This document shows, piece by piece, positions 20,901 to 31,700 of a stretch of 64,000 nt of DNA. The notes below the pieces were generated by a model that saw nothing but the letters and a program-made list of their open reading frames with translations, did no database searches and was not told where the DNA came from. The DNA is from Branchiostoma belcheri (lineage: Eukaryota; Chordata; Leptocardii; Amphioxiformes; Branchiostomatidae): positions 11,396,271-11,460,270 of the forward strand of contig NW_017802379.1 of assembly GCF_001625305.1 (NCBI RefSeq), given 5' to 3'. Position 1 is the first letter of the stretch; each line of letters opens with the position of its first letter. Made by a program: the position numbers and the translations under genes.

Positions 20901-22095
20901 TGTTTAAACTGCCTACAAATCATTTGATCCTACACATTGATCCATTTTTACATGTTAACTCTGTCTTTTGGGAGACCCATCTGCTGTTTTGTTTTATGTT
21001 TTGTTATTTGTTTATTCATTTGTATTCTGTCTGTAGATAGTGAGACTAAAATTAGTGATTTGCTAGAGTTGCTCACACAGGTGTTTTGTATTCTTTATGT
21101 TGTTTGATAAAACCATTAACCACCTCCTAAATTTTGTCAAAACAGAAGTAACTTTGGAAGCAGAACAACCATCTTTTGCCACAAAGACTGATGATTATCT
21201 GGTCAGGGAGCATCACCATCGATACACAGAATCACACTTACACAGCGGCACAGAACACCACCTGGACACAAAACAAAACGTAGGTTCAGAGCAACACATG
21301 GACCCCAAACAACATATAGACCCAAAACAACAAGCAGAAACATGGGCCGGTGCTGGCGTCCAACAACAACAACAGACTGGAGTGTTACATCAGGCACAGC
21401 AACACGGGGAGCCCTTCTACCATGGTAAGAACTAACTTTAACTAATATTGTAATATTATTTTCATGGTTTTTATTCCCATGCATATGATGACTTTGCAAT
21501 GAGGATAGATATTTAAGATGACTCTGAATTCAACGTATATTTATATAAATTTCCTGCAATTTATCATCTCTTTACAATGTTGCATTGTATTGATGTTTAA
21601 CCAAGACAAAATTCACATGTGTCTTTTTGAAGAATCTACACTTATCTTAGATACCACCATATAGACAAATGTATTCCAACGTTAAGCATTTTTTTAGTAT
21701 TTATTGTGCTCTCTTTTTCAGAGACCAATGTACCCGCGGCGAAGAAGACACGGAAACACCCGTTTGTGCTACAGATAAAACCAAAAAATGTCAAGGTTTG
21801 TAAGGGATGCAGACGGAAGTTTAGGGAGCCCGATCCTCCAACTAACATGGTCATTCAACACTACGGAAACTACCGTTACTGGGACAAAAGAAAGCGGTCA
21901 TATGTGTTTAGCAAAGGGAACGGGTACTTCCATGCCAATGCGGCTTGTATCATGCCAATGTTTCCGGACTTTGACCCACGGGAAGTAGTTGTGCCACAGT
22001 CAACATTGGAGAACCTGACACAAGCCCATGTGGACTATTGCAGACAGTATGGCATACTGTTAGCCTTGGGATCCTTTGAAGTCCCTCGACGTTGA
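17689..22095 (+). CDS. Death-domain protein with basic linker and C-terminal Cys/His module
   Basis: Six coding exons join in phase 1 throughout: 17689-17932 (Death domain), 18126-18227 and 19699-19821 (basic linker), 20147-20759 (central region), 21146-21424 (His/Gln-rich) and 21722-22095 (Cys/His module, stop at 22093-22095). All have AG acceptors and GT donors. Exon 20147-20759 is 613 nt, one more than a multiple of three, and its reading frame switches near 20389. Allowing that shift, the protein is about 577 residues. Death domains mediate homotypic assembly in apoptotic and innate immune signalling; the runs KRKRKKE and AKKTK suggest a nuclear location. The combination is not one I recognise. 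Either the locus is a frameshifted allele, or there is an assembly error, or there is translational frameshifting. Confidence 0.75.
18126..18227 (+). CDS. Death-domain gene exon 3: basic and acidic linker
   Basis: A 102-nt, phase 1-1 exon encoding GQKRRKERKRKKEAKQ followed by LQEDSSEESTSMGN. It is strongly basic and then acidic/serine-rich; a nuclear-localisation-type sequence is likely. Donor CCTG|GTGAGT. Confidence 0.7.
18345..19341 (+). mobile_element. piggyBac-like non-autonomous element, copy 1 (989 bp)
   Basis: TTAA at 18345-18348 and 19338-19341 flanks an element running from CCCTAAACAGTACACC to GGTGTACTGTTGAGGG. It carries three copies of the 18-bp perfect palindrome GGGGTCCGCGCGGACCCC, at about 18367, 18536 and 19277, two of them just inside the ends. 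Copy 2 at 27674-28666 is the same element in the opposite orientation. No transposase ORF. It sits in an intron of the Death-domain gene. Confidence 0.92.
19699..19821 (+). CDS. Death-domain gene exon 4: bipartite basic linker
   Basis: A 123-nt, phase 1-1 exon after acceptor TTATGCAG, encoding STSKRKRKKERLQQ, SPAKKTKAESDSED and QPHKK. Two basic clusters spaced by about ten residues resemble a bipartite nuclear localisation signal, followed by an acidic serine cluster that could be a CK2 target. Donor AAAAG|GTGAAA. Confidence 0.7.
20147..20759 (+). CDS. Death-domain gene exon 5: central region with a +1 frameshift
   Basis: Frame 1 runs from the acceptor (TTCACAG) through FDSSDYEADDPDAEALARER and FEEAVGLFREHVGEML to a TGA at 20389-20391. 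The +1 frame takes over as ELEQKVKLQLRSKARRRK, FRCFQEFNAILKSITRGCLL and YRTFLAAYRNGRLSDTLTRE, and reaches the donor GAAG|GTAAGA in the phase needed by the next exon. The exon is 613 nt, exactly one base too long. The second half loosely resembles a small domain seen in other invertebrate Death-fold proteins (G-x-L...Y-x-x-G-x-L...L-x-TD), but I cannot name it. Confidence 0.65.
21146..21424 (+). CDS. Death-domain gene exon 6: His/Gln-rich linker
   Basis: A 279-nt, phase 1-1 exon following CAAAACAG. The encoded 93 residues are low complexity: EHHHRYTESHLHSGTEHHLD, repeats of MDPKQHIDPKQQ, then GVQQQQQTGVLHQAQQHGE. Probably a disordered spacer. Donor CATG|GTAAGA. Confidence 0.6.
21722..22095 (+). 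CDS. Death-domain gene exon 7: C-terminal Cys/His module
   Basis: The acceptor TTTTTCAG leads into 125 codons ending at TGA. After a basic start (AAKKTRKHPF) comes KVCKGCRRKFREP (C-x2-C), then YRYWDKRKRSYVFSKGNGYF and HANAACI (H-x4-C), which looks like a four-ligand zinc site. The end reads LTQAHVDYCRQYGILLALG. I have the impression that similar modules occur in invertebrate proteins and some transposon-derived ORFs, but I cannot assign a family name. Confidence 0.7.
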
Positions 22096-23654
22096 TTGTG
22101 GTTCTATTCATGCCTTGACATAATAATCTGAGAATCGTACTTACGTTTTCAATGTTTTGTTAATTGCACAATTGAGCTTTTATGATGTTACATGCATATT
22201 TCGCATTTAGGACATCAAGATTTCTGTCAGGGTAGCATTTTAATAACTTAAATATAGCACTTGTGATAAGATATGTAATGCTTGAGTGAACCTTAATGGG
22301 GGGAAAGAAGGATGGACTGATCATGGTGTTTAGCTAACCCAGTACCTCATCCGTGTAAACCAGCAATATTGTATAATTGGGATTATTGACAATATGAGAA
22401 TCCCAGGACCACTGCATTTTGGTGGTTTAGTTATACACAGTGCAGTACAATAGGAGAAGAAAAAAGAGAAATAAGAAAAAAACAGACAAATACAGGGGCT
22501 GAGTCATTTAATTTGTTTTTAAAATCATTTCAGTCCATCCCAATTTATTTCATATTTTAGTTAAAATCTATTGCATAAACGTTATAGAGATTGAAGTGCG
22601 GTTTGTTGGTCAAAATACCATTTTTCCAACGATTAGATAAGCTTAAGTGCTGAGACCTGTCAGTTACGGTAGAAAATAGCAAAGCTTCTTATCTACATAG
22701 CTGATTATACGTTCGCTGTTATACGGGCATCACCGGACAGCGGATCGATAGTAAAAGCCACAAACTGCTACTACTTACCTCTAAATGCATTAGTCAACGT
22801 GTACGTGGTGTTGTTAACCTCGTTATGCACTAGATCGTGTTTTACGATAAGACTTCAAACAAAGTACAGGCTTAGTATCAGATTTATTCTAGTGAAATAG
22901 GTTGATTGAATGTACAACCGTATGGGTAATTAACCTACTTTACTGGAAGTCCGTAGATAAATACAAATATATTTAAATGTTAATTGTACTTTTTTGTTGT
23001 GTGGCGCTGTTAATATAAGTTGAAAACTTGAGTACAGCGCCACACTGTCCTTGTTATGTTTTTATGTTTTGGTGATTAAAAAAAATACAAATATTTCTCG
23101 TGGACTCGTGTACAAATATTTCTCAGGACTCAAAAGTATTATGGTTTTTGTGAAGTATAATTTCCTGTCTACACAACGTCTACACAACGTCCTTGGCCTA
23201 GTACATAATGTGTTTTTCTCCGAGTTACTAACTACTAGTTTGGTAAACAAGTTTTACTTTATAACGTGTGACTAAAAATTCTGCTTAAAAATATATCATT
23301 TCAACTGGTTGGAAACATGTTCTTTATTAAAACACTCCGGCAAGTGTCAGTGTCCTTTTTACTTAAAAAAAAACTAAACTGTAAAAAAACAATGCCAACT
23401 CCAAGCAACAGTGGTGGAAACATAAACATTTGACTACTCTCTTAAACTATTGGAAAGTTTATATCTTCCTGACATAGATTATAATATTTACCAAGAATTC
23501 TTAATGGCATTTTCTAACAATGTTTAGAAATTAGCTATGTTTGTGAAATAAAATACAAAGTATTGTGTTCACCCCTTAGCGTGGTTAATGGTATAGTCGG
23601 ATATTCGTTTAAGTGATTTAGTTCTTTAGTTCTTTCTGTACGCCATTCGGTCAG
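22096..23654. other. No gene seen; one perfect hairpin
   Basis: Downstream of the Death-domain gene. At 22999-23045 the arms GTGTGGCGCTGT and ACAGCGCCACAC (12 bp, perfect) enclose a 23-nt loop. It could be a structured RNA or a foldback remnant. Nothing else recognised. Confidence 0.45.
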
Positions 23655-23997
23655 CCCAGAGGCCTGACTACAAGGCAAGAACAGTGTTTGCCCTGGTCTC
23701 TTATTTGAGATTTAGCTATAGGATTTTCAGAAGGAAGAACCGGGAGTGGTGCGACCGCAACTTGCCAGATCTATACCAGGTACGTACACTACCACTTAAT
23801 TGTTATTTTTTCATACGTTTGTTAAAGTTTACTTCCATTACACATATGCGTGGATTGTTTCGTTTAAACTAAAAATGCAAGCTTTAGTGCTAGAGATTAA
23901 CCTTTATTTCTAGGAGCTCTATGAAATGTGGAACAGAGGATGGAATGCCTCTTTCATGGATGGATTGTTCAAGCATTTTATGCCATCTAGATCATAG
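23655..23997 (+). CDS. Possible last two exons of an unrecognised gene
   Basis: Exon a (23655-23779) follows a pyrimidine-rich tract and CAG and reads RPDYKARTVFALVSYLRFSY, RIFRRKNREWCDRN and LPDLYQ up to CCAG|GTACGT. Exon b (23914-23997) follows TTTATTTCTAG and continues in phase 0 as ELYEMWNRGWNASFMDGLF to KHFMPSRS and a TAG. The join preserves a compositionally normal, Trp/Arg-rich sequence. I do not recognise it and see no upstream exon, so this could be a gene fragment or a decayed mobile-element ORF. Confidence 0.4.
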
Positions 23998-24189
23998 AAA
24001 CTACGATATAGCCCAAACAATCTTAAATATGAAATAGATTTACGCTTGTTTAGAAAATTAACTGGACATTTTTGGTAGCCGCGGATCTGGATCAGAGAAG
24101 AAATGTCCTACGTATAAAGTAATATAAGGCCGTGCACTGCCTGTGCTTTTTATGCGCTTTCACTGCGCTCTCTCGGCGTTCTCACAGCG

Positions 24190-24385
24190 ACGGCATGAGC
24201 CGGTTCATAAGCGAGACCAAATCATCAATTCATGAACATATTGTGACTCATATACTGTATAGATAGTAGTTTAATTTGTAGTAAGAAATGTAATAAGATA
24301 GTTTAGTTTTGTAGTATTGTTGTATTACTGCCACACATTGTACCATGTACGATTGTCGAGCAATAAAGTTCATTCATTCATTCAT
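24190..24385 (+). mobile_element. LINE 3' end with ATTC tail
   Basis: It ends GAGCAATAAAGTTCATTCATTCATTC: a polyadenylation-type hexamer followed by a tetranucleotide tail. The preceding CACATTGTACCATGTACGA resembles the retrotransposon ends at 34404, 53556 and 58705 (ATTGTACCAGCTACAGTTG on the minus strand). Confidence 0.65.
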
Positions 24386-24471
24386 GTGACGGCGCTCATG
24401 GCATTCTGCGAGCGCTTTCTTAAAGACCTCGGCGCTCCTACACCGCTCCGACAAATTTCAGTGAAATAGGT

Positions 24472-24679
24472 TTAAGGCGCGGTCACATTTCCAAACCCGG
24501 GGCCGGGCCGGGCAGTCGTTTGGAACGAAAGTTTTGATATGAGACAGCAACATAACACAAGAAATGTTTTAGAAAATTAAACATGAGCACTACGTGTGTA
24601 TACTCTTAATACAAATTGTTTATTTTTCGTTCGCGCTAGCCCAGCCGGGCCCCGGCTTGGAAATGTGGCTGTGCCCTTA
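24472..24679. mobile_element. Foldback MITE (~205 bp)
   Basis: The left end GGCGCGGTCACATTTCCAA and GGGGCCGGGCC pair with GGCCCCGGCTTGGAAATGTG and the right end GGCTGTGCCC. It is bounded by TTAA/TTA. A partial relative (GCCCGGCCGGGCCAGCGG, AGAAATGTGGCC) occurs at 31842-31880. Confidence 0.7.
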
Positions 24680-25632
24680 CAGAAAGCGGCTAAGTGCCAG
24701 GAGTAGTTTGTAACTGCCACAAAATGAAATGTGATTTTATTTCAAAGGCTGTTAACGTTGGTATTCTTCACATGGTGTAAATGTGCTTATCAAAGAATCA
24801 ATGATGTCAATAAATTTCCATTAGGTTTATTAGTAACACGTACTCTCTTTAATTTAGTCAAAATTGAGAGAAATAAGAGCAGATGATTGAATAATGATTA
24901 AATTATGCACGAGAAACATGGAAACCGTGGTATCGGGACATGTAATTATCTAGTCTTTTACTGATAGAGATTAAAGATATGATAAATTACGCGGCCATGT
25001 GACCGCATGGGCATTTGGGAAGAGGCAAACTCAATTTTATGCTCAATCACACACATTTGTTATCCTTATCTGTTTTTTCACAGCGAGTTGCATCTTTTCT
25101 TATATGGTTATAAACACACTAAGAGACCAATCTAACTAACAACATAAAGCCCATGTGCCTACAGCATAGGGTAAAAAGTGATGTTAAAATTTCTAGCGTC
25201 TTGAAATATTTCTATATGTACAATTCGTTGTTTGTCATATGGCAATGTGTGATTAAAGTCTATCATTTGATATACTGTACTGTGTGAATTAAGAATTACA
25301 AGTATAGAAGATGACAAAATTACATATTACCACATTACGAAAATATAATAAATAAACGATATTCGTCTTCTGTTAGCCCTTGCTTGACATAATTATGGGG
25401 GAAACACAGGCATTTTATCTAATCTGAGATTTTTTTCCTGCCGTTACAACAATTGGCAGAATTAAGAAGTAAACTCATGTTCAATTTTGTAAAACAGTGT
25501 TAGCCTTGGACCTGGTTTTGTTACGTACTACGATAAATTACCTAGTTATCATTTGTTAAAATAGGTAAATGTTCTGAAATGGTAATTTATCGTTTTTTTA
25601 AAACATCTTTACCCCTATAAACAGTACACATC
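24680..25632. other. No gene seen upstream of the receptor gene
   Basis: AT-rich intergenic DNA preceding the receptor start codon. No TATA box or CpG cluster stands out; the promoter and any 5' untranslated exon are unresolved. Confidence 0.4.
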
Positions 25633-25702
25633 ATGTGGAAACTGGTGTGGCTTGGCGTGATCGGTCCCTGCCTACTATCTAAAGGCGTGTCCTCCCAAAC
25701 AC
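25633..25702 (+). CDS. Receptor exon 1: signal peptide
   Basis: ATG at 25633 begins MWKLVWLGVIGPCLLSKGVS, a plausible secretory signal with a hydrophobic core and small residues near the cut. Donor ACAC|GTAAGT, phase 1, so the first CUB exon can follow. The preceding in-frame context offers no earlier ATG in this exon. Confidence 0.75.
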
Positions 25703-28700
25703 GTAAGTACCCTTGGTGGACTACGCTTATTGTTACTTCATTGTGTTTTCTATTTCTTGAATAATTGCTAAAGATCGGCATAAAAATGTACAACACAGCC
25801 AGTACTAAATAATTTGGGACTGAAATAGGAAATGATTTTATCCGATTTCAGAAGTTCATAAGCTGGTAGATATTTACAGACCACAGATAAAAAAACACGT
25901 GTGTTTCAAGCCCATACCTACATCAAAAAAGCAAAATAGATGTACTTTTGTATTGAAGCAGCCTTAAAATATATACCGTGGGGACGTATGGCGTAGCGGC
26001 AACGTGCTCAACTCGGAATTAACCAAGAGGTCCCGGGTTCGGGTCCTGACATGCCACCGATCTCTGGCTCTTGGAAAAGGCACTTTACACAACTTTCCTC
26101 ACTTAACTAAAAAAAGACTATTGTCCTGTCCTGTCTTTGTCCTTTGCGTTCGTGGCGGCAGAAAAAAAGTTGATATAACTTGAGTGTGCTGTCACCATGT
26201 CTAGTGAAATTTTGGAATACACCCATTTGCGTTTTTCTTTGCACTTTACCTGCCACTGGGGTGTTTGAAATTTTTATTTTATAATACTGCTCATGTGTAA
26301 GACTGGCAAGTGGCCACAAATCCTAAGTAGAAAATTGTTTTTTTTTTACAAAGTTCGATTCGTTAGCCATGAAAATACTAGCTATGTTATACGCCATGTC
26401 GACAACACATATGTGATTTATTCTCTTTTTAGTGTGCAAAAGTCTAACTGGTGACAGCGGATCATTCAATAGCACAAACTACCCAGACAACTATCCTGAC
26501 GATCATGACTGCAAATACGAGATCAACGTCACTCCGCCCAAGGTCATCAAGTTGACCTTCACTGATTTTGACGTTGAAAAGAATTACGATTTCGTGTACG
26601 TCTATGACGGAAGTACAACTAACTCAACGTTTGAGATAGGTGAGAAAATATTTTTCTTCACAACTAGGAGGGCCTAAAATGTGACAGTTTAAAGACTAGA
26701 AAGGTAGCATTCGCAAATGCATAATGTTTACTATCGCATATTGTATGATCTGTTAAGTCTTATTTAAACAAATGCATATACATATGACCAAACAAGAGTC
26801 TAAATCCTTCCTGATATAAAATTGCAACATGATATGACCCAACATTAGTTACCACGGTGATAGACTCTGTTTTAGGTTATCGACCTTATTACGTCGATGA
26901 AGTTTAGACATCCAGGAAATAAGATACGGCAAAAAGCAGTTACTCAATCAACTGGATTTCCAAAATCATACCAGTTGCTTGAGTAACTGCTCTTTGACGT
27001 GTTAACCTTATTGCTTTGGAAAAGAAGAAGAAGAGGAAATAGAGCAAAAATAAAATGTTTTCCTTCGGTAAACATAGATATGAATAATATAGAGCATGCT
27101 CTATCATCGAGAACGATGGCGTGGGTATGCAAAATGTTACCTTGCTATTGTTGTTTTTATTTATAAATACTTGAGGGGGGTCTGTTTGTTGCCTATATGA
27201 TAATTTTCCATTGACCTCCGTAAGGCAACATTTCATTGTGATTCAATTGAAACATCAGCTGTGGGTCAAATGTATGTTATAAACTGTGTCGGCCCCCGTC
27301 GCGGTTGAGTGGTAGGTGACGTGCTTTAATGTAATTGTTCTCACTTTACAGCCAAGCTGACTGGTACCGAAATTCCCGGTCCCGTAACCTCAACCGGCAG
27401 CTCCATGACAGTTCGACTCCTCACTGATGATGGGAAAAACCGGAAGGGATTTCTCGCCAACTATGAGGCTTTAGATAACGGTACTATCAACAGCATTAAT
27501 TATCAATTTCAACAAACTAAGTGTCATTGTGAATATAATGGATACAATTATGTTCATATCCTGTCATAATTAACCAATTTAGCCAATTTAGAACTGGATT
27601 TTCTTTTTTGGCCAAGACTTTGCGTTGTATCTAAATAACCCCCCATTGTTTAATGTCTTGTCTTCTTGTCCGGTTAACCCTCAACAGTACACCTTCCCGG
27701 ACTGATTAATCTGTACACCTGGGGTCCGCGCGGACCCCAGAACAGTTTTTTGCTAATTTTTAGAAATTATCAACATGCTACCAGCTCAATTGTTTTGCAA
27801 ACTGATGTGGGAACCTCTGTGTCCACATTACATACAAAAATCATACATTTTGAACTTTTTCTATTTTTTTGGTGAAGAAAAGAAGACAAGAAGAAATACC
27901 CGATTTTTAAACCCATTTCAGATTGAAGGGGCTTTTCAGGCCCAACTTTGATCTCAGATAGCGGCTAAACGGCTTGCGCTAGAAGTATCAAATTTGGAGA
28001 CCTTTCCTAAAATGTCTCTGGAAAAAAATTTAATATTAGTTTAATACTAGTAAGTTAATGTTTTTTGTGTTGCCATGGCAACGGGTTTCTAGCAGGCAGT
28101 TTTTTTTGAAAATAGAAGTAATTTTGGTTTAAACATAAAAATTTTCTGAGTTTTATATTAAATTACACATCTTTTCGAACATTAATAACATCTTACATAA
28201 TTAAATATAAGTTAAATCATTCAATATGCATAGAATATGCTAATTTGATGACGTCATTGGTCAAAATCCAATATGGCGGACTATATTATTAGCTCTGACG
28301 TCGACGTCATAATTACACCAAAGTTATTAAAATTTAATCTATTACTACACCATTCTCTGAAAACTTGGTAGACATACGATGAGTGCATAGAAACATATAA
28401 AAACGGAAATAAGGTAATGTATAAGAACGCCAGTGTATCCATTATAATCGAAAGCCGGCTGGGGTCCGCGCGGACCCCAAAAGAAAATCAGATATAATTT
28501 TTTTTATAAATGGTAGAAACGGAGTTTTCTGCACTGCATTGAGAGACAACTTTGTGGGTGACAATTACCTAAAATTTCAGAAAAAAATCTTTAGAAACAA
28601 AAAAGATATTACAGAATATATAGTGCTGGGGTCCGCGCGGACCCCAGGTGTACTGTTTAGGGTTAATAATGATTTTTAAAGACAAAATATAAAGTACATT

Positions 28701-31700
28701 TGGTTATTATAAATGTGCTATACATAAAAGCCGAAGCATATTCAATTTGGTTCTAGAGCAACTTAAAATATTACACTTACCTTACTTATGGTTATGATAT
28801 TTTCTATGCGTTTTATTGTAACTTTTTCACTGAAAATGATTTGAAATAAATGTGAGCTTTATTTTTAATGCATGGTTTTTTTGGCGCAGTAAAATGTGTA
28901 GAGAAATGTTATTGGATATATTTTAATGCATTTGTCTTTCCCATTAGTTTGCGAAAGCATAACTGCTGACAGTGGATCATTCAGCAGCCCAAACTACCCA
29001 AACTACTATCCTCACGACCATGACTGCCGATACGAGATTTCTGTCACTCCACCAAAAGTCATCACGTTAACCTTCACGGACTTTGTAGTAGAGAACGACT
29101 ATGACTTCGTGTACGTGTATGATGGAAACACAACTGACTCCACATTTCAGATAGGTAAGAAAAAAACTGCTGGTAATGGAATTTGACTCAAATTTAACTT
29201 AATTGCTATTGGTGAACAAATATATCCGTGGCATAAGACTAGCCCCTAACTAGCTAGTATTCTTAGTCGGTTGGTGTTCGGAGAAAGGTTTTGATTGTGT
29301 GACAGGGCATTGGAATAGGCTTACTGGGGACAGCCCACTATTGGAATTCCAGCCCCTATTGGAATATATAGAAAACATCTAAGAACTGAGCTGTCAACAA
29401 TCACCTACTTGAGTGTTCAACTATTGCAAACACACATTGACAGGGTAGTCCAACTTCCAAATCGTCCATTTAGTCCAAAAATTTCACTTTTTTCACTCAG
29501 ACTGGTCCCTCTGGGCATGCGCCAATTGGTGACCTTTGCCCTACCAAGTTGGTGTGTACAGATTCTTTACTCCTTTCACGGCCTTGGTCTTTTCCCCAGT
29601 ATGAACACAGTATTATTCATGCACAGTATGATACACAATTTTGTCTTACAATGTGGACTACACTTATCTTTAAATAGTTACCACATCCTTGTAGCAAAAA
29701 GCAAGTACTGTAACAAACCATTAGACTGTGGAAAAGAATAAAACTCAGTATGTATTTCGATTCAAAGTCCGATCCCTCAGTAACTGCCTACATAAAATTT
29801 CTACAGCTCTCTAACCTCTATCCTACAGCTAAACTTACTGGGACAACTATCCCCGATCCTGTAACGTCTACTGGGAGCTTTATGACTGTTCAACTTGTCA
29901 CCGATGCCGCAGATACCGCGATAGGGTTTCAGGCCATCTTTGTAGCTGAAGATAAAGGTACTACAAACTAATTATCAACTTGCGCAGTGTATACATTATA
30001 GTTGTGTTCAAGGAGTTAACGGTAACTGTTTTATGTCAAGGAAAACATGTATACCATCTGGTTATGCATTATTCATGTACTTTTTGTAGTTCTGAGGTCA
30101 AGGGATTTATTCTTTTGTAGACCTAAGATGTATTTGTAGACCTCAGAAGTAAAAGAAAGACTACGTCTAGTGTGATGATAGCTCCGCCCTTTCCTTTTTA
30201 CCATGTTATCTAAAAGTCACTGTTTACCATGCAAGGGAAACAACGCAAGTCGTCAGCAGTCAAGGAGGTCATGTAATGAAAACACCTGCGATTGCTACCA
30301 CATGCATACTTGTTCAATGATGTCCTCCCCTAGGGCAGATTGAACCCGACCGTATCAGTTACAACCTAATGGCAGTGTAGAAACAGACGCGCGGACTCGT
30401 GGGTGTAACAAAAACAACTACATTTATCATAGACATTTAAACGTGTATAACGTTATAATAGATGGAATCATCTTTGACTATCGTATTTTAATTTTGTCTG
30501 AATTTTTATTCTTAGTGTTTTCCGAGTGTGCTATTGGCGAGTACCGATGTGCTGACGGTGTGACCTGTATAGACGCCTGGAAACGGTGTGACGGAAACAA
30601 CGACTGTAGAGACAACAGTGATGAGGATGAAAGTCACTGTGGTGTGTAATGTTTCTAATCTAATTATTAACTAGAAAGGTAACATTTGCAAAGCAAATGG
30701 ATAATGTTTACCTTCGCATATGGTTTGCTTTTCTTACTCAAACACATGTACATGCATATGTATGGTGAGACAGGAGTCTACATCCCTTCTATAAAATTGC
30801 AACATTATGTAACCCAACACCAGTTACCATGGTGACAGACACCAACAAATCAGGTCATTGGCCAGGTTAGAGGTTAGTGTTTGGAACAGAAGAAGAAACG
30901 TAGTAAAAACAATATGTTTTCCTTCGGTAAACATAAAGATTTAAGCATTAAAGTACAACGAATTAGAATTAGGTTTTTGTCAAAGACTTTGAATTAGCAA
31001 CGTTACATGATGTTTAAAGTTAATACTTTTCATCCAACATAAAGACATCTCTCACCTAGAGCTTTCGACCAGTCACTCTGGTCTTCCTCAGTAGACTGAC
31101 CCACTGAAGCTTGTCACGTGGGCCCATCAACCTTCATTGATTCGCGACGGGGGCCGACATCGTCTACAAGATACCTTTGACCGAGTGTCAAAGTAGCCAC
31201 GTGACAAGCTTCACTGGGTCAGTCTACTGAGGACCAGAGTGACTGGTCGAAAGCTCTAGGTGAGAGATGTATTTGTGTTGGATCAACAGTTTTAACTTTA
31301 AACATGTAACTACCAACACAGATGAACTTTCATGATAGTAGCGTTACATGGTGTTACTTCTTTTTGCTTCTTCCAGCGTGTCAAGATATTCCATCGTCCT
31401 TGAAGATGTGCAGGGGCCTTGAGTACAACAAGATGACCCTTCCCAACCCGCTCAACTACACTGAAACCACGGTAGCCCAAGTTGAGAAATTTTTAGAGTT
31501 CAGTGACCTCAGGAACCTTACAGAATCAGGCTGTCACCCCCGTGTTAGAGACATCGTCTGTGCCACTATCGTGCCGCGCTGCGAGTCCAGGTACACCCTT
31601 CGATACATATATAATAAATCCATGACCATTGGCATGTTGTTGCTAACACTTACCTTTTTTACCTTCTCTAGTATTGGTAAGGTTCTCTGAACAAAAAAAA

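Noticed and set aside
29409-29741. 110-codon ORF in the CUB 2 intron as an extra receptor exon
   Set aside because: No domain content, no suitable splice sites in the needed phase, and the CUB 2 exons join correctly without it.
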